Assembly (NCBI RefSeq): GCF_900108945.1
Contig: NZ_FNYE01000018.1
Coordinates: 62,001-126,000, forward strand
Direction: 5' to 3'
Origin: Paraburkholderia diazotrophica
GTDB lineage: Bacteria > Pseudomonadota > Gammaproteobacteria > Burkholderiales > Burkholderiaceae
Length of the DNA: 64,000 nt
Positions 17,482 through 24,972 of the stretch are shown piece after piece. Position 1 is the first letter of the stretch, and each line of letters opens with the position of its first letter. Under the pieces are notes generated by a model that was not told the origin of the DNA, ran no database searches, and worked only from the letters and a program-made list of their open reading frames with translations. The position numbers and the translations under genes were made by a program.

Positions 17482-17529
17482 TTGACCTCCTCAACCTAAT
17501 AAATAGAATGGAATGAATAGATTCCATTC
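17482..17529 (+). promoter_or_regulatory. Candidate LysR-gene promoter and operator
   Basis: TTGACC (17482-17487) and TAGAAT (17504-17509) are 16 bases apart and make a plausible sigma-70 promoter reading toward the LysR gene. A perfect 9-bp inverted repeat, gaatggaat-gaatag-attccattc (17506-17529), lies over the -10 box and expected start point. That is where an autorepressing LysR protein could bind, and it could also affect the divergent isochorismatase A gene. Confidence 0.45.
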
Positions 17530-17539
17530 CAATTTTTTC

Positions 17540-18460
17540 ATGCCACCTCTACCCGATCTTGAAGCCTGGGCAATATTCGCCCGCGTTTCCGATCTCGGCT
17601 CATTTGCCAAAGCGGCCGAATCGCTCGGCATGTCGCAGCCCACGGTATCGAAGGCGATTGCACGGCTGGAACAACGGCTCGGCACGGCACTGCTGTATCG
17701 GACCTCGCGCCGCCTGTCACTGACACCGACAGGCGTGATGGCTCTCGAACGCGCGGTCCGCATCCTGAACGAAGGCGAAGCCGTCGAAGCCGAAGCGTCC
17801 GCGCAAGCGCTCACGCCGCACGGCACGATACGCGTCACCGCGCCGATGTCGTTCGGCCTCAAATATCTGACGCCGCTGCTCCCCGAATTTCTCAACCGCT
17901 ATCCTCAAGTCAACATCGACCTGTCGCTCACCGATACGGTGATCGATGTCGTCGCCGAAGGCTTCGACGTTGCGTTGCGTATCGCCGAACTGCCCGACTC
18001 TTCGCTGCGCTCGCGCAAGCTGTGCGCGGTGCGCCGGCCGCTTGTCGCAAGCCCCGACTATCTGGCTCGCCACGGCCGCCCGACGCATCCGCAAGAACTC
18101 GCGGAACACACGTGCCTCATCTATACGAACCTGCCGACGCCCGGCCAATGGCGCTTCCGTCACGAGTCGGAAGGGGAATACGTCGTGCCCGTGAAGGGGC
18201 GCATCAGCAGCAACAACGCCGAGGCGATCAGCCCCGCGCTGCTTGCGGGGCAGGGTCTGGCATTGCAGCCAGAGTTCGTCGTCTGGGATGCGCTGTCGAG
18301 CGGCCAACTCGAAGAGGTCTTGCCCGACTGGCAGATCGCGAGAGTTCACCTCAACCTGATTACACCGCCCGGCATTCTCAGGCCCGCGCGAGTCACAGCG
18401 CTGCTCGACTATCTCGTCGACTGTCTTGCGAACGCACCTTGGGCGTACCCGGAAGAATGA
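17540..18460 (+). CDS. LysR-family regulator between the two cassette copies
   Basis: A 306-residue LysR-type regulator. The N-terminal winged HTH is clear ('GSFAKAAESLGMSQPTVSKA'), followed by the linker helix and a substrate-binding domain with 'DVALRIAELPDSSLRSRKL'. The start at 17540 (MPPLPDLEAW) is preferred over an ATG at 17513, because the only good promoter would start transcription near 17515 and family members begin this way; neither ATG has a clear ribosome-binding site. The gene lies between both isochorismatase genes and is divergent from copy A, so it is the natural candidate regulator of both copies. Confidence 0.85.
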   Translation: MPPLPDLEAWAIFARVSDLGSFAKAAESLGMSQPTVSKAIARLEQRLGTALLYRTSRRLSLTPTGVMALERAVRILNEGEAVEAEASAQALTPHGTIRVTAPMSFGLKYLTPLLPEFLNRYPQVNIDLSLTDTVIDVVAEGFDVALRIAELPDSSLRSRKLCAVRRPLVASPDYLARHGRPTHPQELAEHTCLIYTNLPTPGQWRFRHESEGEYVVPVKGRISSNNAEAISPALLAGQGLALQPEFVVWDALSSGQLEEVLPDWQIARVHLNLITPPGILRPARVTALLDYLVDCLANAPWAYPEE

Positions 18461-18626
18461 CGTCTCGTGAATGCAGGAGCCGATAACGAAAGTTGTCGCT
18501 CCTCGCATGCGCTTATCCGTCGACACGATCCGCCGAGTCATCCGGCTCATCCCCCGTCGTCATCGAAATCGCTGCAATCAGACGCCGCCGTGATGATTCA
18601 ATGGTTGCGTCGCCCCGTCAGCTTCA

Positions 18627-18667
18627 TTGACACGCGCCTTCTTTGACACGCAGTTTCCTTGACACGC
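18627..18667 (+). repeat. Three direct 9-bp repeats at exact 16-bp spacing
   Basis: TTGACACGC occurs at 18627, 18643 and 18659, each start exactly 16 bases from the last, with unrelated spacers. The 283-base gap holding them lies between the end of the LysR gene and the convergent end of isochorismatase B, and contains no other feature I can support. Such regular spacing could reflect binding sites or a degraded tandem duplication. Confidence 0.6.
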
Positions 18668-18743
18668 AACCAGGCAGACAGAAAGTAGCAGGCGAATGCG
18701 GCCCGCCGCTTCCCTTTGCTTCACAGTTGCGTGATTCGCGCGC

Positions 18744-19439
18744 TTACTTCGCGACAGGCGCCGGCACGGGCGCGAGTACTTCGTGCATGTCCTTCACGCG
18801 CTGAGCCGCCTTGTGGACCATCGTGTACGCATAATCCACACCCATGCCGTATGCGCCCGAATGCTCCTTGACGATCGCCATCACGGCATCGTAGGTGTCC
18901 TTGTGGGCCCAGTCGCGCTGCCATTCGAGCAAGACCTGCTGCCACGTCACGGGCACCACGCCCGCCTGGATCATGCGCTGCATCGCAAAGTCGTGCGCGG
19001 CCTTGGACGTGCCACCCGATGCATCTTCGACCATGTAGATCTCGTAGCCGCCTTCGCCCATCGCGCAGAGCGCAAACGTGTTATTGCACACCTCGGTCCA
19101 CAGGCCCGAAACGACGACTTTCTTGCGGCCGTTCTTCGCGAGTGCGTCACGCACTTTCTGGTCGTCCCATGAGTTCATCGACGTGCGTTCGAGCAGCGGA
19201 TGATCGGGGAACACGCCCAGCAATTCCGGGTAGGTATAGCCAGAAAAGCTCTCGGATTCCACCGTCGTGATCGTGGTGGGGATGTTGAATACTTTTGCCG
19301 CCTTTGCCAGCGCGACGACATTGTTCTTCAGTACCTGGCGGTCAATCGATTGGACGCCGAATGCCATCTGCGGCTGCTGATCGATGAAAATGATCTGACA
19401 GTTGGAGGGCGTCAATACTTCAAGCTTTGGATTACTCAT
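18744..19439 (-). CDS. YcaC-like isochorismatase-family hydrolase, copy B
   Basis: A 231-residue cysteine hydrolase paralogous to the one at 16697-17350. The Asp motif is 'IIFIDQQPQMAFG' and the Cys motif 'VSGLWTEVCNNTFAL'. Other shared blocks are 'TTVESESFSGYTYPELLGVF', 'RTSMNSWDDQ' and 'MQRMIQAGVVPVTWQQVLLE'. The ATG at 19439 (MSNPK) is chosen, with GGATGG upstream; an ATG six codons earlier is possible. Unlike copy A, this gene points away from its XapX-amidohydrolase partners and shares a 510-base divergent region with them. Confidence 0.85.
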   Translation of the reverse strand: MSNPKLEVLTPSNCQIIFIDQQPQMAFGVQSIDRQVLKNNVVALAKAAKVFNIPTTITTVESESFSGYTYPELLGVFPDHPLLERTSMNSWDDQKVRDALAKNGRKKVVVSGLWTEVCNNTFALCAMGEGGYEIYMVEDASGGTSKAAHDFAMQRMIQAGVVPVTWQQVLLEWQRDWAHKDTYDAVMAIVKEHSGAYGMGVDYAYTMVHKAAQRVKDMHEVLAPVPAPVAK

Positions 19440-19949
19440 GGTGTGATCCATCCGCATTTCGATAGAAGAGAAGGACCGCCCTGCCCCCAGGATTCAGGCA
19501 AGGCAGGATCGCTGTCGTCAGCCCGCGTAGCCTCCACATGGCCAACGAGATTCGAAGTGTATGACATGAATCGCGAGACATAAAAACTATTTCGCACGAT
19601 CCTGAAAAAGATGACAGAGGAAAGAAATTGAGCAGGATGTTCTTCTGTTTTTTGCGCCCGCCACGTGATACGGCGAGACATCACTAAAGAAATCGAATCG
19701 ATTCATTTCCAAAAAATGCAGGTACGTGACGCCCTCTTTTCATCGCGCTTTAAACCCGATACTCTTTCGCGTACTCGCCACCAGATGACGAGCTTGCTTT
19801 CCACACTGCTCGTGTGCTGCGCGTGCGGTGCATTGCGCATCGCCTTCATCCATCCGCCAACTTGAGTGGCGACCCGTTGTCGCCGTTTCCTATCACCCCA
19901 GCGCTTGCGACGCACTCGCACGACGCGTGAACCACAGGAATACGAGCCA
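19440..19949. other. Divergent intergenic region of cassette copy B
   Basis: 510 bases, AT-richer than the surroundings, separate isochorismatase B (leftward) from XapX B (rightward). The region should hold both promoters. A short palindrome, gaatcgattc, lies near 19695. I see no convincing gene: the open frames here are short and lack ribosome-binding sites or family motifs. Confidence 0.4.
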
Positions 19950-20240
19950 ATGAAACTCTATCTCTTCTCCTTGCTTGCTGGCGTACTGGTTGGCGTGATC
20001 TACAGCCTCATCAACGTGCGTTCACCCGCTCCGCCACTTGTCGCCCTTGTCGGCCTGCTCGGCATTCTCGGCGGCGAACAGATCATTCCCGTCGCGAAAC
20101 AGATGCTGTCCGGCAGCGGCTTCCACACCGCGTGGACCGACTCGAAGTGCACGCAGCATATGTTCGGGTCGCTGCCCGGCCGCCAGACGGGCAACGCGTC
20201 GCGCACTGCCGCTGCCGATTCATCGGAGAAACGCTCATGA
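19950..20240 (+). CDS. XapX-domain small membrane protein, copy B
   Basis: A 96-residue protein with two hydrophobic helices and the same 20-residue core as copy A ('VRSPAPPLVALVGLLGILGG'), then 'EQIIPVAKQMLSG' and a short hydrophilic tail unlike that of copy A. The ATG at 19950 follows ACAGGAA, and an upstream open extension is rich in Arg and not family-like. The stop overlaps the amidohydrolase start (ATGA), exactly as in copy A, so the coupling is conserved although the cassette as a whole has been rearranged. Confidence 0.82.
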   Translation: MKLYLFSLLAGVLVGVIYSLINVRSPAPPLVALVGLLGILGGEQIIPVAKQMLSGSGFHTAWTDSKCTQHMFGSLPGRQTGNASRTAAADSSEKRS

Positions 20241-22123
20241 GCACGCATGCTGGTAATACACCCGATCTGATCCTGCATCGCGGCCGCTTTACCACGCTCG
20301 ACAGAAGCAGGCCCGAAGCAACGGCTGTCGCGATACGCGAAGGCGTGTTCAGCGCCGTGGGCGACGACGCCGAGATCCTGCCGCTCGCAGGCAATGCGAC
20401 GAAGGTAATCGACCTTCAAGGCCGCCGCGTCTTGCCTGGGTTGATCGACAATCATCTGCACATTATTCGAGGCGGCCTGAACTTCAACATGGAGTTGCGT
20501 TGGGACGGCGTGCCGTCGCTTGCTGTCGCGATGGAGATGCTCAAGCGTCAGGTGGCCATTACGCCCGCGCCGCAATGGGTGCGTGTGGTCGGCGGCTTCA
20601 CGGAACATCAGTTCGCCGAGAAGCGGCTTCCCACGATCGAAGAACTGAATGCCGTCGCGCCCGATACGCCCGTCTTCATCCTGCATCTCTATGACCGCGC
20701 GTTGTTGAACGCTGCGGCGCTGCGTGTGGTCGGCTATACGAAGGACACGCCGGAGCCGCCCGGAGGCGAAATCGTGCGCGACTCCGCAGGCAATCCGACG
20801 GGCCTGCTGCTCGCGAAGCCCAATGCCGGCATCCTCTACGCGACGCTCGCAAAAGGGCCGAAGCTGCCACTCGAATACCAGATCAACTCGACGCGCCACT
20901 TCATGCGCGAACTGAACCGTCTCGGCGTGACGGGCGCGATCGACGCAGGCGGCGGTTTTCAGAACTACCCCGAGGACTATGAAGTCATCCAGAAGCTCTC
21001 GGACGAAGGCTTGCTGACGATCCGGCTCGCTTATAACCTCTTCACGCAAAAGCCCAAAGGCGAGAAGGAAGACTTTCTCAACTGGACGCGCACGTCGAAG
21101 TACAAGCAGGGCGACGATTACTTCCGGCATAACGGCGCGGGCGAAATGCTCGTGTTCTCGGCTGCGGACTTCGAGGACTTTCGCCAGCCGCGCCCCGACA
21201 TGAGCGCTGAAATGGAAGGCGAGCTCGAAGAAGTCGTGCGTGTGCTCGCGGAAAACCGCTGGCCGTGGCGCATGCATGCGACTTATGACGAGACCATCAG
21301 CCGCGCACTCGATGTCTTCGAAAAGATCAACCGCGATATTCCGCTCGCGGGCCTCAACTGGTTCTTCGATCACGCGGAAACGATCAGCGAGCGGTCGATC
21401 GACCGTATCGCGGCGCTCGGCGGCGGCATTGCCGTGCAGCATCGGATGGCATATCAGGGCGAGTACTTCGTCGAGCGCTATGGCGCGGCAGCGGCCGAGG
21501 CGACGCCACCCGTCGCGCGCATGCTCGAGAAAGGCGTGAAGACATCAGCGGGGACGGATGCGACGCGCGTCGCGTCGTACAACCCGTGGGTCGCGCTTGC
21601 GTGGCTCGTCACGGGCAAGACGCTCGCGGGACTGCGGATTTATCCGCAACGCAATTGTCTGGACCGTGAGACCGCGCTGCGCATGTGGACCGAGAACGTC
21701 ACATGGTTCTCGAATGAAGAGGGCAAAAAAGGCCGCATTCAGGCAGGGCAACTCGCTGATCTGATCGTGCCGGATCGCGACTATCTGAGCTGCCCCGAGT
21801 CCGATATCGCCGATACGACTGCCGTGCTAACCGTGGTCGGCGGCAAGATCGTTTATGCGGCCGGTCCGTTTGCGGATCACGATGCGCCGATTGCGCCCGC
21901 GATGCCGGACTGGTCGCCCGTGCGCGCCTACGGCGGCTATGCGGGATGGGGCGCGGCGCAAGGCACGCCGTTGCAGCGCAGCCAGAACGCGCTGGCCTGC
22001 GGTTGCGCGAGCGCCTGTGGCGTGCATGGTCACGCGCATGCGCGAGCATGGGCGAAGAGCGTGCCCGCGTCTGACCTCAAGAGCTTCTGGGGCGCGCTGG
22101 GTTGCTCGTGCTGGGCGGTTTAA
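20237..22123 (+). CDS. YtcJ-like amidohydrolase, copy B, with Cys/His-rich C-terminal tail
   Basis: A 628-residue paralogue of the protein at 14371-16263, similar along its whole length, with many identical blocks such as 'APDTPVFILHLYDRALLNAA' and 'HRMAYQGEYFVERYGAAAAE'. The metal motif is 'DNHLHIIRGG' (HLH instead of HTH), and 'FFDHAETISERS' and 'SAGTDATRV' are conserved. The extra C-terminal tail is kept: 'ACGCASACGVHGHAHARAW' and the end 'GCSCWAV'. The start at 20237 is fixed by the ATGA overlap with XapX B. A strong terminator follows at 22227. Both copies look intact, so both are probably under selection. The substrate is unknown. Confidence 0.88.
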   Translation: MSTHAGNTPDLILHRGRFTTLDRSRPEATAVAIREGVFSAVGDDAEILPLAGNATKVIDLQGRRVLPGLIDNHLHIIRGGLNFNMELRWDGVPSLAVAMEMLKRQVAITPAPQWVRVVGGFTEHQFAEKRLPTIEELNAVAPDTPVFILHLYDRALLNAAALRVVGYTKDTPEPPGGEIVRDSAGNPTGLLLAKPNAGILYATLAKGPKLPLEYQINSTRHFMRELNRLGVTGAIDAGGGFQNYPEDYEVIQKLSDEGLLTIRLAYNLFTQKPKGEKEDFLNWTRTSKYKQGDDYFRHNGAGEMLVFSAADFEDFRQPRPDMSAEMEGELEEVVRVLAENRWPWRMHATYDETISRALDVFEKINRDIPLAGLNWFFDHAETISERSIDRIAALGGGIAVQHRMAYQGEYFVERYGAAAAEATPPVARMLEKGVKTSAGTDATRVASYNPWVALAWLVTGKTLAGLRIYPQRNCLDRETALRMWTENVTWFSNEEGKKGRIQAGQLADLIVPDRDYLSCPESDIADTTAVLTVVGGKIVYAAGPFADHDAPIAPAMPDWSPVRAYGGYAGWGAAQGTPLQRSQNALACGCASACGVHGHAHARAWAKSVPASDLKSFWGALGCSCWAV

Positions 22124-22148
22124 GAGTACGGCAGTTCGATATCGGTGC

Positions 22149-22185
22149 GATGCCGCGCGCTCGAATGCGCGACGCGCGCGGCATC
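22149..22185. repeat. 12-bp perfect inverted repeat downstream of amidohydrolase B
   Basis: gatgccgcgcgc (22149-22160) is exactly mirrored at 22174-22185 around a 13-base loop. It lies 25 bases after the amidohydrolase stop, ahead of the T-tailed terminator. It could stabilise the 3' end of the transcript. Confidence 0.5.
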
Positions 22186-22226
22186 ATCATGGAATGCTCT
22201 TCAAAAAGCCTGACTTCAACATCTGT

Positions 22227-22252
22227 GCCCGCGTTCACAACGCGGGCTTTTT
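22227..22252 (+). terminator. Rho-independent terminator after amidohydrolase B
   Basis: A perfect 9-bp stem, gcccgcgtt with aacgcgggc (22227-22235 and 22239-22247), closes a 3-base loop and is followed by a run of five T. It closes the XapX B-amidohydrolase B transcription unit. Confidence 0.85.
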
Positions 22253-22355
22253 CCATCGCTTCGCTCGCCGGCTTACCGATTTACCGTATCGAGCTCCACT
22301 TCATCGCACCATGACAACTCCAATCAAAACGATCCTCACGCCACGCGAAAGCGAT

Positions 22356-22500
22356 ATCGGCAAGCGCTATATCGAATGGAACTTGGTATCGAGTTCGCCC
22401 GAAAAAATCGAAGCAGAAGGCTGCATGGACGCAACGGACATTCGGTTCGGTCCCGGGCGAAACGGACTGGACACCGCTGCCTGAAGGAAAGCCGCGTTGA
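22356..22500 (+). pseudogene. C-terminal remnant of a pirin-family gene, frameshifted
   Basis: The first part reads 'IGKRYIEWNLVSSSPEKIEA', the characteristic pirin C-terminal segment. The frame then shifts by one base near 22416, and the continuation in the next frame reads 'AAWTQRTFGSVPGETDWTPL' then 'PEGKPR' and a stop at 22498-22500, which again is the usual pirin ending. The remaining 80% of a pirin gene (about 280 residues) is absent upstream, where only the terminator of the previous gene is found. This is therefore a relic. Three tandem 8-bp copies of cggcaaac/t follow at 22502-22525. Up to the next gene at 22697 I see nothing else. Confidence 0.75.
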
Positions 22501-22696
22501 GCGGCAAACCGGCAAACCGGCAAATCGACCTGGACTGGCTGAACAGGCCCTGTAGCGTCGGCTAGCAGGGTCGGGCTATCCTTCACACAACAATTCCAGA
22601 CATCGGTGACAACATCGCATCGCGCGCCGGTACGATGCACGCGAACATGTTGCCTCCGTCTCTGACAACGTCCCATGTTTGCCCGAAAACTCCAGC

Positions 22697-24283
22697 ATGA
22701 ATAACGTCGAACTCTTTCACTACATATTGCTGCTCGTTTGCGGTGCCGGCGTACTGACGTGGGTTGCCGAGCGCGTGGCCATTCCGCCCGCAGTGATACT
22801 GCTGTTCGGCGGGGCCGCCGTCGCGCTGACGGGACGGCACACGACGGTCGACATGGACCCCAACCTGGTGCTGACGGCCGTGTTGCCTCCGCTGCTGATG
22901 TCGAGTGCGTTCTACACTGCGTGGTCGGACTTCCGTCGCGAGGTCTTGAGCATTCTGTCGCTCGTGCTGGGAGCCGTTGCGTTCACCACGGTCGCGGTCG
23001 CCGTCACCGTGCATGCCTTCGCGCCTGCGTTGGCGTGGCCCGCCTGCTTTGCGCTGGGCGCGATCGTCTCGCCGCCCGACGCCGTCGCCGCGAAGGCCAT
23101 CCTCGATCGCAATCCGCTTCCATCGAGGCTCGTTACCGTGCTCGAAGGCGAGAGTCTCGTCAACGACGCAACGGGTCTTCTTATCTATCAGATGTCCATT
23201 GCTGCCGCTTTCACAGGGCAATTCACGGCGAGCCGCGCGACGGGCGTCTTTCTGATGCTGACGTTCATCGGCATCGCCGTCGGTGTCGCCTGCGGACAGA
23301 TCATGATGTGGCTGATCAAGCGCGTCCCTGATCCGATGCTTCGCATCGTGCTCACGTTTCTGATGGCATGGGCCAGCTACAGCATCGCGGAAGAGCTCGG
23401 AGGGTCAGGCGTGCTGTCCGTCGTCACGTGCGGTCTGATGCTCGGCGTACGTCAGCATCGTGCGTTCGATGCGCATACACGCATCAAGGCGTCGGCAACG
23501 TGGGAAGTGATCGTGTTCGTGCTCGATGCGCTCGTGTTCATTCTGATCGGCCTCGCGCTGCACGGAATCGTCGAGCGGATGGGCGACACGCGCTCGATGC
23601 TGGCGACGAGCGCGAGCGTCGCGTTGCCCGCCATCGTGGCCGTGATCCTGTCGCGCCTCGTGTGGGTGGCGATCGGGATCTATCTGCCCGCGCGCATCGC
23701 AGCCGGTCATCGCAATGCAGGACGCCCCTGGCGTCCCGGCGAAATAGCCGTTCTGGGTTGGGCGGGCGTCAGAGGCGTGGTCAGCCTCGCTGCGGCGCTG
23801 GCATTGCCCGAGCAGTTTCCCGATCGCGACGCCATCGTGTTCAGCACCTTCCTCGTGATCTTCGGGACGCTGGTGATACAGGGCGGCAGTCTCGGCGTGC
23901 TGATCCGCCTCGTCGGACTTCGGCCGATGCGAGGCTCGACGATGTCGGAACTGGAGGCCCGCTCGCATACGTTCCGCGCATCGTTGAACGAACTGGAGAA
24001 GATCAGCAAGTCAGCCGGGGGCGAAGACAAGAACCTCGTGCGACGGCTCATCGACGAATACGAGGTGAGAGTGCGCAACAACGAGAAAGCGCATTCGGAA
24101 GGCAGCGAACATGTCGAACTGCGAGCGCGCCATCTGCGCCTCGAACTCGATCTCGTTTCAACTTCGCGGCAAACGCTGCTGCGTTTGCATCGCGAAGGCA
24201 AGATCGAAGACTCCGTGCTGCACAGGCTGGAGGCCGAACTCGATCTCGAAGAACTGCGCCTGCAGCGGCTGCTGGAACCTTAA
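22697..24283 (+). CDS. CPA1-family Na+/H+ antiporter
   Basis: A 528-residue cation:proton antiporter of the monovalent CPA1 family, located in the inner membrane. About twelve hydrophobic helices occupy residues 1-400, including 'ALGAIVSPPDAVAAKAIL', 'LEGESLVNDATGLLIY' and 'LGWAGVRGVVSLAAALALP', all typical CPA1 blocks with the membrane Asp pair. A cytosolic C-terminal tail of about 120 residues is charged and probably coiled-coil ('LRLELDLVSTSRQTLLRLHR'). The ATG at 22697 is used; a TTG six codons upstream is possible, and neither has a strong ribosome-binding site. It stands alone on its strand and is convergent with the lipoprotein gene. Confidence 0.9.
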   Translation: MNNVELFHYILLLVCGAGVLTWVAERVAIPPAVILLFGGAAVALTGRHTTVDMDPNLVLTAVLPPLLMSSAFYTAWSDFRREVLSILSLVLGAVAFTTVAVAVTVHAFAPALAWPACFALGAIVSPPDAVAAKAILDRNPLPSRLVTVLEGESLVNDATGLLIYQMSIAAAFTGQFTASRATGVFLMLTFIGIAVGVACGQIMMWLIKRVPDPMLRIVLTFLMAWASYSIAEELGGSGVLSVVTCGLMLGVRQHRAFDAHTRIKASATWEVIVFVLDALVFILIGLALHGIVERMGDTRSMLATSASVALPAIVAVILSRLVWVAIGIYLPARIAAGHRNAGRPWRPGEIAVLGWAGVRGVVSLAAALALPEQFPDRDAIVFSTFLVIFGTLVIQGGSLGVLIRLVGLRPMRGSTMSELEARSHTFRASLNELEKISKSAGGEDKNLVRRLIDEYEVRVRNNEKAHSEGSEHVELRARHLRLELDLVSTSRQTLLRLHREGKIEDSVLHRLEAELDLEELRLQRLLEP

Positions 24284-24311
24284 CGGGCGGCGCGGCCTGC
24301 CCCGCCACTGG

Positions 24312-24923
24312 TCACTGGTCGACGCGCTTCACCGCGACCACGCGCGGCACCTGCTTGTCGGCTGCATCGCCGGGCCGCAACTTCACGCGCCACGCGCCGT
24401 ACTCGGCAAACGGAAATTGCGCGAGTGCACTCTTCACGAGCCACGGAATCGGATGATCGGTGTCGGCATCGCGGTCGCGGCTCGTCGCCGTGACCTTGTA
24501 GACTTCCTTGCCGCTTGTCGCTTCGAGCAGCCGCAACGTCATCGAATGTCGATACACGCGCCCGAACAGCGAATAGCCCGCGCCTTCGGCACGATCGCAT
24601 GCGTTTCCGCAATCGGCCGTGCTGACGCCGACAGCAGCGGGCCGCGTGTCATACGCAAGCGAGACCAGATAGCTCGCGTGATCCGCGGTTCGATCGACGA
24701 GCCCATAGTTCGCAAGTTCGCTTCGAACCAGCGCCTCATACTGCTCGCTCGCAGGATGCGCTTGCGGCCACGGGGCACGCACGAACGCATAGGTACGTTC
24801 GCCCTGCAGCACGACGGGCGCTCCCGTTGCGCGCACATCCGTCGTCACATCGGCGCAGCCCGCGAGACCGACGACACTCGCGAGGACCACTGCGGCGCTA
24901 TACGTCACTTTCTTCACTTTCAT
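24312..24923 (-). CDS. DUF4136-like lipoprotein
   Basis: A 203-residue predicted lipoprotein. The N-terminal hydrophobic segment ends in the lipobox 'VGLAGC', so it should be lipidated on the Cys. The body resembles DUF4136 proteins ('YAFVRAPWPQAHPASEQYEA', 'VRSELANYGLVDRTADHASY', then 'LVSLAYD'). Function is unknown. The ATG at 24923 begins a proper signal peptide; an upstream in-frame Met would not. It lies 49 bases after the CHASE2 kinase gene on the same strand and may be the last gene of that operon. Confidence 0.8.
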   Translation of the reverse strand: MKVKKVTYSAAVVLASVVGLAGCADVTTDVRATGAPVVLQGERTYAFVRAPWPQAHPASEQYEALVRSELANYGLVDRTADHASYLVSLAYDTRPAAVGVSTADCGNACDRAEGAGYSLFGRVYRHSMTLRLLEATSGKEVYKVTATSRDRDADTDHPIPWLVKSALAQFPFAEYGAWRVKLRPGDAADKQVPRVVAVKRVDQ

Positions 24924-24972
24924 CTCGCTTCGATTGAATAGGGTTCGCGTACCGTTCATATTCGTGTGCCGT

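Noticed and set aside
18627..18667. The regular repeats as a small CRISPR array
   Set aside because: Repeat units of 9 bases and spacers of 7 bases are far too short, and no cas gene is present.
14371..22123. The duplicated cassette as a composite transposon
   Set aside because: No transposase, insertion-sequence ends or target duplications were seen at either side.
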